From: Gammaproteobacteria bacterium | GTDB taxonomy: Bacteria > Pseudomonadota > Gammaproteobacteria > Pseudomonadales > Azotimanducaceae | Direction: 5' to 3' | Assembly: GCA_028821125.1 (NCBI GenBank) | Contig: JAPPHD010000165.1 | Coordinates: 1-64,000, forward strand | Length of the DNA: 64,000 nucleotides | In this document: positions 1 to 7,822 of the stretch, one piece after another | Numbering within the stretch: the first letter of the stretch is position 1 | How the letters are laid out: the number at the start of each line of letters is the position of its first letter | Notes under the pieces: model-generated | Databases searched by the model: none | Told to the model about the DNA's origin: nothing | Seen by the model: the letters and a program-made list of their open reading frames with translations, nothing else | Program-made: the position numbers and the translations under genes

Positions 1-16
1 CTCCTTGGACCGAAAA

Positions 17-628
17 CTACCTTAGCAGACTGTCCAGATTTGCCCGACCACTTCTACGACCCGCCACCCGATCTGCAGCTAAAGGTCCATTGAGCGAAAT
101 TTCACCGCGAAACTGATTGTCACTGCCAACAATTCCACCAACGGAAATCTCTGGTTCATACGACGCCGTTTTTGATACAAAGTTGATTGCGCCGCCAGTG
201 GCATTACGCCCATACAGGGTACCCTGAGGACCTCGAAGCACTTCTATGGCCTGCAAATCAGTAAATGGTTGAGAGGCTTGGAACGAGGTCGGTTGATACA
301 CCCCGTCGACGTTGATCGCGATGCCGGATTCCGCAACCACGCTGGTGAAGTCAACGCCTACTCCGCGCAGCGATACCTGACCGATGTTGCTCGCCTGGCT
401 GAACACCAAGCCCGGGACCTGTAATTGCAAATCGCGCAGATCCTTGATCTGGTCACGCTCAATGTGTTCACTAGAAAACGCTGTAAGTGCAATTGCCGTG
501 TCTTGTGCACGCGTCTCCTGCTTGGTTGCGGTCACGACGACTTCCTCGATCGCAGACTCTTGCGCTTCCGCAGCGAAAGTCAGCAACGGCAAGATAAATG
601 TTGCTACGGCTGATTTCGAATTTTTCAC
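17..628 (-). pseudogene. TonB-dependent receptor, plug domain only (truncated)
   Basis: N-terminal 203 residues of an outer-membrane TonB-dependent receptor. A signal peptide covers about residues 1-22, the TonB box EEVVVTATK is at 28-36, and the plug signature LRGPQGTLYGRNATGGAIN is at 131-149. Family members are usually 700-900 residues, so the beta-barrel is missing. Receptor-like sequence fades after DRVAGR (about residue 191), and all three minus-strand frames reach a stop within the next 50 bases, so a single nearby frameshift does not restore the barrel. The start is GTG with a G-rich ribosome site 6-7 bases upstream. It lies 49 bp downstream of the luciferase-like gene and probably shares its operator-controlled promoter. 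The window ends 16 bases beyond the stop, so a rearrangement, an insertion or an assembly error just outside cannot be told apart. Confidence 0.75.
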
Positions 629-677
629 TAGCGCCCCCTTTTTCTGTTGTCTCCAATGAAATGGTAAAACGGCTCAG

Positions 678-1772
678 CTACAACCGGTTGATCACTTGTT
701 CGGTAAACAATTGCATCGACTCGACGATCTCGTCGTGGGTCAGATGTCCGTATTGCAGCAACAGCATGAGTTGGTCTACCCCCAGGTTTTCATAAGCCCG
801 TACGTGCTCAAGCAATTGGTCTGGCGTGCCGACCATCATCGACCCCTGTTTAGTTTGCTCTGCGATAATTTCCTCGTGAGGCCTGCCAGAGGTAATTCCG
901 GGAAACACCTTTTCAAGGTACTGCACGCCGTACTGCTCAAATCCATCGATTGGTTTGTCCAGTTGCTCCCAGCTAAGGTAGTAGTTCAGGACGTTCATCA
1001 ACATGTGCATGCACTGCGCGCCTTTTGCATAGGCTTCTTGTTCAGTTCTGCCGCAGTAAAAGAACGTGGCGCAGGCTTTTTGGTTGTTGATCTCGGAAAC
1101 CGTATTCGCCTGATTAACATTTGCATCGTAGTGTGCAATGCACCTTTCCAACCGGCCGGGGACGCCAAACCCGAAAGACATCGCGCCCACCCCTGCCTGA
1201 GCGGCTTCGAACCAGGATTCTTCTCCTCCGCAAGCGATCCAGAGCGGCGGGTGTGGATCCTGAAGCGGTCGCGGTGACAATCGGCGGGGTGGAATGGCGT
1301 AGTGATCGCTATCCCAACTGAATTCGTCCTCCAACCACATTCTCGGCAGCATCTTCAGCACTTCAGCACGATGAGCCTTGGTTTCCGCTGGCTCCGCCTC
1401 GAACGCGTACAATTCGTCGGTTGTGACGCCGCGACCGAACCCGACATCGATCCGTCCGTCTGAAAGCAGGTCCAATGTGGCTGCCCGCTCCGCGATTCGC
1501 CACGGATGGTTAATCTGTTTCGAGGCCAAGACCACCGCATGGCCGATTCGAATTCTGGCGGTTTGCGACGCGACCCAAGTGAGGATGATCTCTGGCGCAC
1601 CTGATGTAGAGTGGTTTCCCAGGAAGTGATGCTCCGTCGACCAGAACTGGTCCCAGCCCAGTCGCTCTGCTTCAACGGCTTGGCGTACTGATTCGGTAAT
1701 GACTTGCTTCTCACGGCCCGGCGACCATGGTTCTGGGCCGGGACACGACTCGTTCAGAATTCCAAACTTCAA
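678..1772 (-). CDS. LLM-class flavin-dependent oxidoreductase
   Basis: Bacterial luciferase-like (TIM-barrel) monooxygenase or reductase of 364 residues, full length for the family. Diagnostic stretches are STEHHF at residues 45-50, the RIRIGHAVVLAS strand near 72-84 and LLSDGRIDVGFGRG near 103-116, which form the flavin-binding face. The reaction is probably FMNH2- or F420-dependent oxidation of an organic substrate; the substrate cannot be read from sequence. The start is TTG at 1772: no ATG or GTG lies in frame between it and the promoter, and a GGGGGAG ribosome site sits just upstream. It heads a unit with the truncated TonB receptor and is preceded by two operator palindromes, so it is probably repressed until an inducer appears. 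Two paralogues lie at 14030 and 28442. Confidence 0.85.
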   Translation of the reverse strand: MKFGILNESCPGPEPWSPGREKQVITESVRQAVEAERLGWDQFWSTEHHFLGNHSTSGAPEIILTWVASQTARIRIGHAVVLASKQINHPWRIAERAATLDLLSDGRIDVGFGRGVTTDELYAFEAEPAETKAHRAEVLKMLPRMWLEDEFSWDSDHYAIPPRRLSPRPLQDPHPPLWIACGGEESWFEAAQAGVGAMSFGFGVPGRLERCIAHYDANVNQANTVSEINNQKACATFFYCGRTEQEAYAKGAQCMHMLMNVLNYYLSWEQLDKPIDGFEQYGVQYLEKVFPGITSGRPHEEIIAEQTKQGSMMVGTPDQLLEHVRAYENLGVDQLMLLLQYGHLTHDEIVESMQLFTEQVINRL

Positions 1773-1794
1773 AACTCCCCCATTGAGGCCATTT

Positions 1795-1813
1795 ACGAAA
1801 ACGTCATTTCCGT
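1795..1813 (-). promoter_or_regulatory. Operator palindrome O1
   Basis: The 19-mer ACGAAAACGTCATTTCCGT is a near-perfect inverted repeat (ACGAAAA against TTTCCGT) with ATTA directly after it. It lies 23-41 bases upstream of the TTG start and directly abuts the -10 box at 1815-1820. The same 19-mer recurs 51 bp away with 15 of 19 bases identical. The position suggests repression by a TetR-like or similar dimeric regulator; the regulator family is inference. Confidence 0.65.
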
Positions 1814-1814
1814 A

Positions 1815-1843
1815 TTAATACTCTCACCCTGCCGCGCTGTCAA
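1815..1843 (-). promoter_or_regulatory. Sigma-70 promoter for the LLM-TonB unit
   Basis: On the minus strand a perfect -35 box TTGACA (1843-1838) is followed by a 17-bp spacer and the -10 box TATTAA (1820-1815), four of six consensus bases. Transcription would start near 1808, giving a leader of about 35 nt before the TTG start at 1772. The two operator palindromes flank or touch the two boxes. Confidence 0.65.
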
Positions 1844-1845
1844 TA

Positions 1846-1864
1846 ACGAAAACAGAATTTTCGT
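1846..1864 (-). promoter_or_regulatory. Operator palindrome O2
   Basis: The 19-mer ACGAAAACAGAATTTTCGT is a palindrome with ACGAAAA and TTTTCGT arms. It extends outward as an imperfect repeat to 1841 and 1871 and lies immediately upstream of the -35 box. The distance between its CG dinucleotides is 13 bases, exactly as in O1, and the two centres are 51 bp (about five helical turns) apart, so dimers would sit on the same DNA face. Confidence 0.65.
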
Positions 1865-2229
1865 ATTATTGTCAGCGGGCCCGAGAGTTGTAGAGGGAGG
1901 GATGCAGATTGGATCGCTCTGCATGTGCTGCACAGCGGTCAAAGAGTCTGGCTGATCTGGGTGCGCCAGGCGCCGCCGTGCGGAAGGAGACGCGTGCTGC
2001 CAATACGTCCCCGGGTTCTCGGCCAACTCAACCCCGCTGTATCGCTTACGGACATTGTGAGGCAGCCACGGTGGGAACACGTAAGAATGAAGGTACGAAC
2101 CTGGCGATCTGAGCGGATGCGAGGGATTCCGGCTACACCGGGACGGTGCGCAAGGTCAGTGCTTCGTGGCCGGAATTGGGGCTGATGGCGAACCGATGGT
2201 GAATGGAGGCTCGGTAAACGCCGATTCGT

Positions 2230-3699
2230 TCAGCCGGAGTCGATGTCCGCGATGGCCAGTGCCTGATCCCTCAATGTCCGGATGGAAGCCGCCGCATCCG
2301 GTTCGCCCCGGTGATCGTGGATTGCGGCCACCAGGCGATCGTACTGCGCAAGCCCCCGGGCATGGGTTTCGCCGTAACCCTTTACCAGCCGGCGGCACTC
2401 CGCGACTTCGACGGCCAGGTCGTAGTCGTCGGGCGCGATGTCGACCAGCAGCGCAAGCCATCGTTCGAGAGCGTTGATTTCCGTCCGATATCGCAACGTT
2501 GTGCGACGGAGTCGGCGGAGGCCGGCAATCGCATAGAGCAGCAGGAAGCCCGGCAGGCTTGTGGTTCTGATCCGGCGGCCCTTTCGGCAGAAGACGCCGA
2601 TGAGTCGCTTCATGCTTGGCGCAGCCAAGCACCAGGCGCCGATCCTCGCGGGCATGACATCGCAGATTTCCTCGACCCTGGGGTGCATGAACTCTTCGAA
2701 CGCGACCACCTGCCCGGCTTCGGCTTGGACCTCCGAGCGGACCCGTTCGAAGCGTTTCGCCCTCGTCTTCAGGTCCGCCACGCGGATCACGTCTTCGTAG
2801 GTCATTCCCAGAGCCAGGTATCGCGCGGTGGTGACGGTCAGCCGATAGCCGTGCTCTGCACCGTCGAGATCGAGAACCGGCGCGAGGCGATCCAGGTAAT
2901 CCTTCGCATAGTTCAGGTCCTGATAGTCGACCAGCCGGCGCAGGGCCGCGGTCAGCACATCCTGCGCCTCTTCCGGGAACGCCTCCCGCACACGATCGAG
3001 CAGAGCCTGTATGTCCTTGTGAACAATGGCCGTATCGGGCGGTTCCGCCACCGCGTCATCGCGCCCGGGCTGCCCCTGCGCCCGGTTGTATCCGGCGTCG
3101 AATCCCCTCAGGTTGGCTTCGACGGCAACGCCCATGGCACGGATCACCGCCTCGCAGACCTCCCTGCCGATGGGCAGCGCGCCGGCGCCGGCAATGGCGC
3201 CGAGCAGCACTGAACTGATGACGCTGCCCGTTTCCTCGGCCAGGTCCGCCATGTCGAAGCCGACGTATTGCCTGGCATTCCCGCTGACGATGGCGGCCAG
3301 CCGCTCCGAGTCGACGCGGCCGTCGGCAGGCGCGCTCTTCTCGTCAATGGCGTAGTCCCGATGGGTGGAGACGATGGCCGCCGTCCTCTGCGGCGTAATC
3401 AGGCCCCGTTGCAGCGCCCTGCCCGCCTCGGCCAGCTCGCCCGCCACCACGACATCGACGTGCCCCGGAACGGGCATCAGGGCGAGAACCGGGGCCGGCT
3501 CGGCGTTTTTGCCGCCCGGCACGATCTCCAGGTAATAGACCGTGGCGCCGGTACGCTGGGCGACGCCGGGCACGGCGGTGGACTGGGCCAGGCATCCCGA
3601 CCGCTCCGCCGCCTCGATCAGCCAGTTGGCCAGCACCCCGCCGCCCTGCCCGCCCATGGCGAGAATGGCGACCTTCAGTGGTTTCGCCGCCTCGGTCAT
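2230..3699 (-). CDS. iorB: Indolepyruvate:ferredoxin oxidoreductase, beta-type subunit with DUF6537-like C-terminus
   Basis: Partner of IorA in oxidative decarboxylation of aryl-pyruvates (indolepyruvate, phenylpyruvate) to acyl-CoA with ferredoxin as electron acceptor. The N-terminal part (about 1-215) is the 2-oxoacid:ferredoxin oxidoreductase gamma domain, opening with the GGQGGGVLANWL loop near residues 17-28. The remaining 270 residues match the helical extension (DUF6537 type) found on long IorB proteins, so 489 residues is expected for this form rather than the roughly 200 of archaeal IorB. ATG start, 19 bases after the iorA stop. It is the last gene of the run that begins upstream with the acyl-CoA ligase. 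Its presence fits amino-acid or arylacetate metabolism feeding CoA thioesters into the neighbouring genes. Confidence 0.88.
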   Translation of the reverse strand: MTEAAKPLKVAILAMGGQGGGVLANWLIEAAERSGCLAQSTAVPGVAQRTGATVYYLEIVPGGKNAEPAPVLALMPVPGHVDVVVAGELAEAGRALQRGLITPQRTAAIVSTHRDYAIDEKSAPADGRVDSERLAAIVSGNARQYVGFDMADLAEETGSVISSVLLGAIAGAGALPIGREVCEAVIRAMGVAVEANLRGFDAGYNRAQGQPGRDDAVAEPPDTAIVHKDIQALLDRVREAFPEEAQDVLTAALRRLVDYQDLNYAKDYLDRLAPVLDLDGAEHGYRLTVTTARYLALGMTYEDVIRVADLKTRAKRFERVRSEVQAEAGQVVAFEEFMHPRVEEICDVMPARIGAWCLAAPSMKRLIGVFCRKGRRIRTTSLPGFLLLYAIAGLRRLRRTTLRYRTEINALERWLALLVDIAPDDYDLAVEVAECRRLVKGYGETHARGLAQYDRLVAAIHDHRGEPDAAASIRTLRDQALAIADIDSG

Positions 3700-3718
3700 G
3701 GCTGCCCGTTGGGCCGTT

Positions 3719-5854
3719 TCAGAACGCCCAGCGCTCCAGGCGCCTGTCGGTCCAGGCCTGGAGGCGCCCGATGACGAACGAACGCGCCGCCGCCAGGGCG
3801 CGGTCGATGAAGCCGGGGTTGTAGACGATGTCCGCCTTGTAGAACGACGGGCACAGTACGGCCGCGTGGGCCACCTCCCCGCACACGCCGCAGCCGACGC
3901 AACTGTTGACCACTGTGGCCACCGGGTCTTCGCGCAACGGGTCGGGATTGTCCTTGATGGTCAGCGATGGGCACCCCGACAGGCGGATGCAGGAATGGTC
4001 GCCGGTGCAGGTATCCTCATCGATGCCGAAGCGCTCGCGCACGTAGCGTTTATTCTGCCTGAGACGTTCCCGCACCCGGGGGCGAATGCGCCGCTGCCGG
4101 TTGAGCTGGCACTCCCCTTCCGCGACGATGAGCTTGGGGCCCCGCTCCTTCGTGGTCATGGCTTCGCGGAGCGCGTGCAGGGATTCCTGAATGCGGTAGG
4201 TATGCACTTCCCGGATCCACCGCACACCGGCTCCCTTGAGCGCATCGACGATGGAAACGCGGTACCGGCGGTTCTCCACGTCCGCCCTGGAGGAAGGGAT
4301 CCACTGGCCGCCGGTGGCAGCGGAGTAGCCGTTGTCGATGACGACGATCACGCCGTCGTGCTCGTTCTCCACGGCATTGCCGATACCGCTCGCCAAGCCG
4401 TTGTGCCAGAAACCGCCGTCTCCCATGATGGAGAGCGCGCGCTTTTCGTGGCGCCCCATAAGCGCGGAGGCGCTCGACGGCCCCAGCCCGTACCCGGTGA
4501 TGGTATTGCCGATGTTGAACGGCGCCGCGGTGGCGAAGGAGTGGCAGCCGATGTCCATGCTCACCTGCAGGTCGCCGAATTCCTTCTCGATGAGCTTCAT
4601 GGCGGAAAAGAAAGGCCGCTCCGGGCAGCCGGTGCACAGGCCGGATGGCCGCTGAGGTACCAGTTGCGCCAGTTCCTCCATGTCGGCGCCGTTGGTCCCA
4701 GTGAGCGGGGGAATGGTGACGGCAGCCGGCGCCCACCGGCCCAGGAACTCGCGCAAGCCGCTTTCCATGAGCTCGCAGGTGTACTCGCCGGCCATGGAAA
4801 AGACATCCTTGCCGGCCACCCGGGTGGGAACGTCGTTGTGCTTGAGGATGCTGTTGATGTTCTGCTCGATGTAGTCCGGCTGGCCCTCCTCCACGAGCAG
4901 CACGGCCTTTTTGCCCCGGCAGAAATCGAGGACCTCGCTGTCAATCAGGGGGTAGACCACGTTCATGACATAGATGGGCACGGTGGCGTTGCCGAAGGCA
5001 TTGGAGCAGCCCACGTGCTCCATGGCCCGGTTCAGGGTGTTGTAGAGGCCGCCGGGCACGATGATGCCGACCTCGCCCCGCGCGCCCTCCCGCACCTCGT
5101 TGAGCGCCCGCTCGCGAATGAAATCGACGGCCGCGGGCCAGCGCCGCTCCACCTTTTCCACTTCGTGCTGATAGTTGAACGGGGGCAGCACGATGCGCTG
5201 CACGTCCCGCGCCGGGGCATCGAGGGCATCGGCCGCGGAAAAACCGGGACGCCTGTTGTCCTTTGTCTTCAGCACTCCGGTAACGTGGCAGGCACGTACC
5301 CGAAGCTGCAGCATCACCGGCGTATTCGACGCTTCGGAAAGCTCGAACCCCTGTTCCACGGACTCGGCGATGCTTTCGAGATCGGGCCTGGGGTCCAGGA
5401 GCCACACCTGGGACTTCATGGCAAAGGAATGGGAGCGCTCCTGCATGATGGAAGCGCCCTCGCCATAGTCTTCGCCGACGATGATCAGCGCGCCGCCCTT
5501 GACGCCCGCCGAGGCGACGTTGGCCAGGGCATCGGAAGCCACGTTGGTGCCCACGGTAGACTTCCAGGCCACCGCGCCGCGCATGGGGTAGTTGATCGAT
5601 GCCGCCAGCATGGCGGCGGCGGCCGCCTCGCTCGCGGACTGCTCGAAACGAACGCCCAGGTCCTCGAGGATGTCCCGGGCATCGTTGAACACATCGATCA
5701 GGTGGCTGATGGGCGAGCCCTGGTAGCCGCCGATATAGGAGACGCCGGACTGCAGCAGCGCCTTGGTGACGGCCAGAATCCCCTCGCCATGCAGTTCGCC
5801 GCCGTCGCCCAGGCGCAGCTTCTCGACTTCCCCGGCAAAGGATCGCTCGGCCAT
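3719..5854 (-). CDS. iorA: Indolepyruvate:ferredoxin oxidoreductase, alpha-type subunit
   Basis: Thiamine-diphosphate enzyme subunit of 711 residues. The N-terminal pyrimidine-binding domain includes GGYQGSPISH near residue 42. The TPP/Mg site is recognisable as GDGGFWHNGLASG followed by VIDNGYSAATGGQ. A ferredoxin-like domain occupies about 610-680. The second cluster has the canonical C652-x2-C655-x2-C658 plus C668-P set. The first reads CTGDHSC-x5-CP (C616, D619, C622, C628), so the usual second Cys is Asp; Asp can ligate an iron-sulfur cluster in some ferredoxins. ATG start. The gap to iorB is under 20 bp, so translation is likely coupled. The 140 bp upstream holds a CATAAT box but no good -35, so expression may depend on read-through from the genes above. 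Confidence 0.92.
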   Translation of the reverse strand: MAERSFAGEVEKLRLGDGGELHGEGILAVTKALLQSGVSYIGGYQGSPISHLIDVFNDARDILEDLGVRFEQSASEAAAAAMLAASINYPMRGAVAWKSTVGTNVASDALANVASAGVKGGALIIVGEDYGEGASIMQERSHSFAMKSQVWLLDPRPDLESIAESVEQGFELSEASNTPVMLQLRVRACHVTGVLKTKDNRRPGFSAADALDAPARDVQRIVLPPFNYQHEVEKVERRWPAAVDFIRERALNEVREGARGEVGIIVPGGLYNTLNRAMEHVGCSNAFGNATVPIYVMNVVYPLIDSEVLDFCRGKKAVLLVEEGQPDYIEQNINSILKHNDVPTRVAGKDVFSMAGEYTCELMESGLREFLGRWAPAAVTIPPLTGTNGADMEELAQLVPQRPSGLCTGCPERPFFSAMKLIEKEFGDLQVSMDIGCHSFATAAPFNIGNTITGYGLGPSSASALMGRHEKRALSIMGDGGFWHNGLASGIGNAVENEHDGVIVVIDNGYSAATGGQWIPSSRADVENRRYRVSIVDALKGAGVRWIREVHTYRIQESLHALREAMTTKERGPKLIVAEGECQLNRQRRIRPRVRERLRQNKRYVRERFGIDEDTCTGDHSCIRLSGCPSLTIKDNPDPLREDPVATVVNSCVGCGVCGEVAHAAVLCPSFYKADIVYNPGFIDRALAAARSFVIGRLQAWTDRRLERWAF

Positions 5855-5995
5855 CTGCGGTGTCTCGCGTTCGTGGTTGTTGCGAGGCGTTCCGGAAGAG
5901 CGAACTAAGCCCGTCGGGAACGGCGCCTATTATGAACGATTGCGCGAGGCAAGCGGAGTTTGTGGCCGGGGCCGGTTCAGGTCAGCGCCTCGCGG

Positions 5996-6796
5996 TCAGT
6001 TTCCCGAATTGAACTCGACGAACGCTGCGATTGCTGCCCAGAGTTCGGGGGTCTCGAGCGCGATGTTGTGCGGACCGATGAATTCGACCACTTCGGGCTC
6101 GGTGGGAAGAAGTTCCAGAAACGCGCGGGACTCCCGGTCCGGAACCACACGGTCGCGTCGCGCATGGAGTACCAACACGCGTTCCGGCAATGCATCGAAG
6201 GCGAGCGTCGCGTCGATGTCCTGCTTCAGCAACCAGCCGACCGGCGCAAAGGGGTAGCGCCGCCGCGCGATGGCTTCGATGCTGCGATAGGGGCTCATCA
6301 GGATGATTCCGTCCACCTCGGTAGAGCGCGCCGTAAGCGCTGCGATGCCGCTGCCCAGGCTGCGCCCGAACAGGATCACCGGCCGTTCCCCGCCGAGGCG
6401 CCGGCGCAGTTCGGCAACCACCGCCGCCGCATCGTCGATCACGTCGGCCGCCGTGGGCCTGCCGTCGCTGGTACCGTAACCGCGATAGTTCACCAGAACC
6501 GTCACCGCATCGAGACGCGCGAACAGGCCCGTGAGATCCGAAACCTCCTCGGCGTTGCCGCTGAAGTAAAACAGCAGCGGACCCTCGGATGCGCGATTCA
6601 CGACCCAGCCGCGCAGCGTGACATCGCCCCGTTCCACGGCCACGGGCTCCACGTGCGCCCCGACCGGCTCCTGCCCCAGCGGGCGCGGAAAAAACATCAT
6701 GCGGTCCTGCAGCAGGTAGAGAAGCAGGCAGATGCCGAAATAGGCGGCGCCCACGACAAGTACGATTCGAATCAGCACGTCGATACCGATGCCCAT
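5996..6796 (-). CDS. Membrane-anchored alpha/beta hydrolase (Bem46/YfhR-like)
   Basis: A serine hydrolase of 266 residues with one N-terminal membrane segment (about 6-29) followed by a periplasmic alpha/beta-hydrolase domain. The nucleophile elbow is GRSLGSG with Ser147; NYRGYG (about 103-108) marks the oxyanion strand, and a C-terminal LHARRDRVVP loop carries the usual Asp. The overall plan matches the Bem46/YfhR family of peptidase-like hydrolases with unknown substrates. ATG start. It sits between the hairpin element at 6882-6998 and iorA, on the same strand as both neighbouring gene groups. The catalytic His is probably in the GPHNIALE stretch near residue 250. Confidence 0.8.
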   Translation of the reverse strand: MGIGIDVLIRIVLVVGAAYFGICLLLYLLQDRMMFFPRPLGQEPVGAHVEPVAVERGDVTLRGWVVNRASEGPLLFYFSGNAEEVSDLTGLFARLDAVTVLVNYRGYGTSDGRPTAADVIDDAAAVVAELRRRLGGERPVILFGRSLGSGIAALTARSTEVDGIILMSPYRSIEAIARRRYPFAPVGWLLKQDIDATLAFDALPERVLVLHARRDRVVPDRESRAFLELLPTEPEVVEFIGPHNIALETPELWAAIAAFVEFNSGN

Positions 6797-6828
6797 TTCA
6801 GGGTGTCACGCAAAATTCCATGCAAGTC

Positions 6829-7003
6829 AGCAACCCGGCGCGCCGGGACGAGGACGCGCAAGGAACAGAAGTCCGCTGGGAGAGAGCAGGTGGCGACGCC
6901 CCGCAACTTGTTGCGGGGCCGGGTGTCGAACACCCACCGCCGCCAAACAGAGAGCCTCCGCTTGGCGTGCCGGATGCCCGTACCGCATACCTGCTCTCGG
7001 AGC
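6829..7003 (-). repeat. Intergenic hairpin element, copy A (rearranged interior)
   Basis: Inverted relative to copies B and C. On the minus strand it opens with the 32-nt arm (6998-6967), continues with the AAGCGGA start of the spacer, and closes with CACCTGCTCTC (6892-6882) and a tail shared with copy C (about 6881-6829, CTGTTCCTTGCGCGTCCTC and onwards). The middle differs: the second arm keeps only 11 nt and is replaced by two compact stem-loops, GCCCCGCAAC-TT-GTTGCGGGGC at 6898-6919 and GGGTGT-CGA-ACACCC at 6920-6934. It fills most of the gap between an SDR gene and the membrane hydrolase. Confidence 0.8.
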
Positions 7004-7033
7004 CCCGGAACGAAGCAACATCCCCCACGCCAT

Positions 7034-7819
7034 TCAGCCCGTCACCGTCCGGTGCGCCGGCTTGCGCGGCCCGAGTTCCACGGGCTCGCCCACCCAGGCG
7101 CCGATGTTCTCGCCGCTACGGCCGTCCTTGATCAGGTCAATGAGTAGACCGGCGATCTGTTCCGGGCGCATCCAGGTCTCCACCAGTTCCACCGGCGGGT
7201 CGCCGTCCCACAGCCCCCGAAGCATCGGCGTGTCGACGGCGCCCATGCACAGGGCGTTGACGCGGATGCCGTGTTCCTCGAGGGCGTTCGCCCAGGCCTG
7301 GGTAAAGCCGTTCAGGGCCCACTTGGACGCATTGTAGAGGTCCGTCTCCGGCGCGTTGGTGCCCGGGCTCCTGGCCGGCAGTACGTAATAGGTGCTGATA
7401 TTGACGATGTCACCGCCGCCCCGCTCGATCATGAGCGGGATGCACAGCCGCGACAGCAGCAGCACACCCGTGAAGTTGGTGCCCATGATGAAGTCCCAGT
7501 CTTCGACCGCCTTGTCGTAGCTGTCCGTCATCGGCGTACGCCGCCAGCGTCCGGCGTTGTTGACCAGCAGGTCCACGCCTCCGTACGCATCCCGGGCTGC
7601 TTCGACCACCCGCCGGAGGCCGTCGAGGTTCGAAACGTCCGCGACCAGCCCCTGAACCTTGCCGGGGCCGTCCATGGCCGCCGCCACATCGGGCGCGTCG
7701 GCGTCGATGTCGCAGAGGGTGACATCGGCGCCTTCGGCTGCCAGCCTGCGCGCGAACGCCAGTCCGAGCCCGTCGGCGCCCCCGGTGACGATCGCGGAGC
7801 GTCCGTCCAGCATGCGCAT
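7034..7819 (-). CDS. SDR-family oxidoreductase
   Basis: Classical short-chain dehydrogenase of 261 residues for NAD(P)-dependent alcohol/ketone conversion. The Rossmann glycine motif TGGADGLG is at about 12-19, NNAG near residue 90, and the active site is NIST followed after a small insertion by Tyr-Asn-Ala-Ser-Lys. It ends three bases from the next SDR gene upstream and shares with it the inserted loop between catalytic Ser and Tyr, so the two look like a local duplication. Its position after the CoA-ligase, hydratase and aldolase genes suggests oxidation or reduction of hydroxyacyl-CoA or ring hydroxyl groups; the substrate is not determinable. Confidence 0.88.
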   Translation of the reverse strand: MRMLDGRSAIVTGGADGLGLAFARRLAAEGADVTLCDIDADAPDVAAAMDGPGKVQGLVADVSNLDGLRRVVEAARDAYGGVDLLVNNAGRWRRTPMTDSYDKAVEDWDFIMGTNFTGVLLLSRLCIPLMIERGGGDIVNISTYYVLPARSPGTNAPETDLYNASKWALNGFTQAWANALEEHGIRVNALCMGAVDTPMLRGLWDGDPPVELVETWMRPEQIAGLLIDLIKDGRSGENIGAWVGEPVELGPRKPAHRTVTG

Positions 7820-7822
7820 GGC

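Larger units (their letters stand above)
1773..2229. other. 457-bp intergenic region with an operator-controlled promoter
   Basis: Gap between the iorB stop and the luciferase-like gene at 1772. The part nearest the luciferase-like gene (1793-1871) is AT-rich compared with its surroundings and holds a promoter and two palindromic operators, listed separately. From about 1880 to 2229 I see no convincing coding frame, hairpin or repeat. No regulator gene is adjacent, so whatever binds the operators is encoded elsewhere. Confidence 0.6.

Noticed and set aside
3542..5908. Long plus-strand frame opposite iorA and part of iorB
   Set aside because: Composition artefact of a GC-rich real gene; no domain and no ribosome site.
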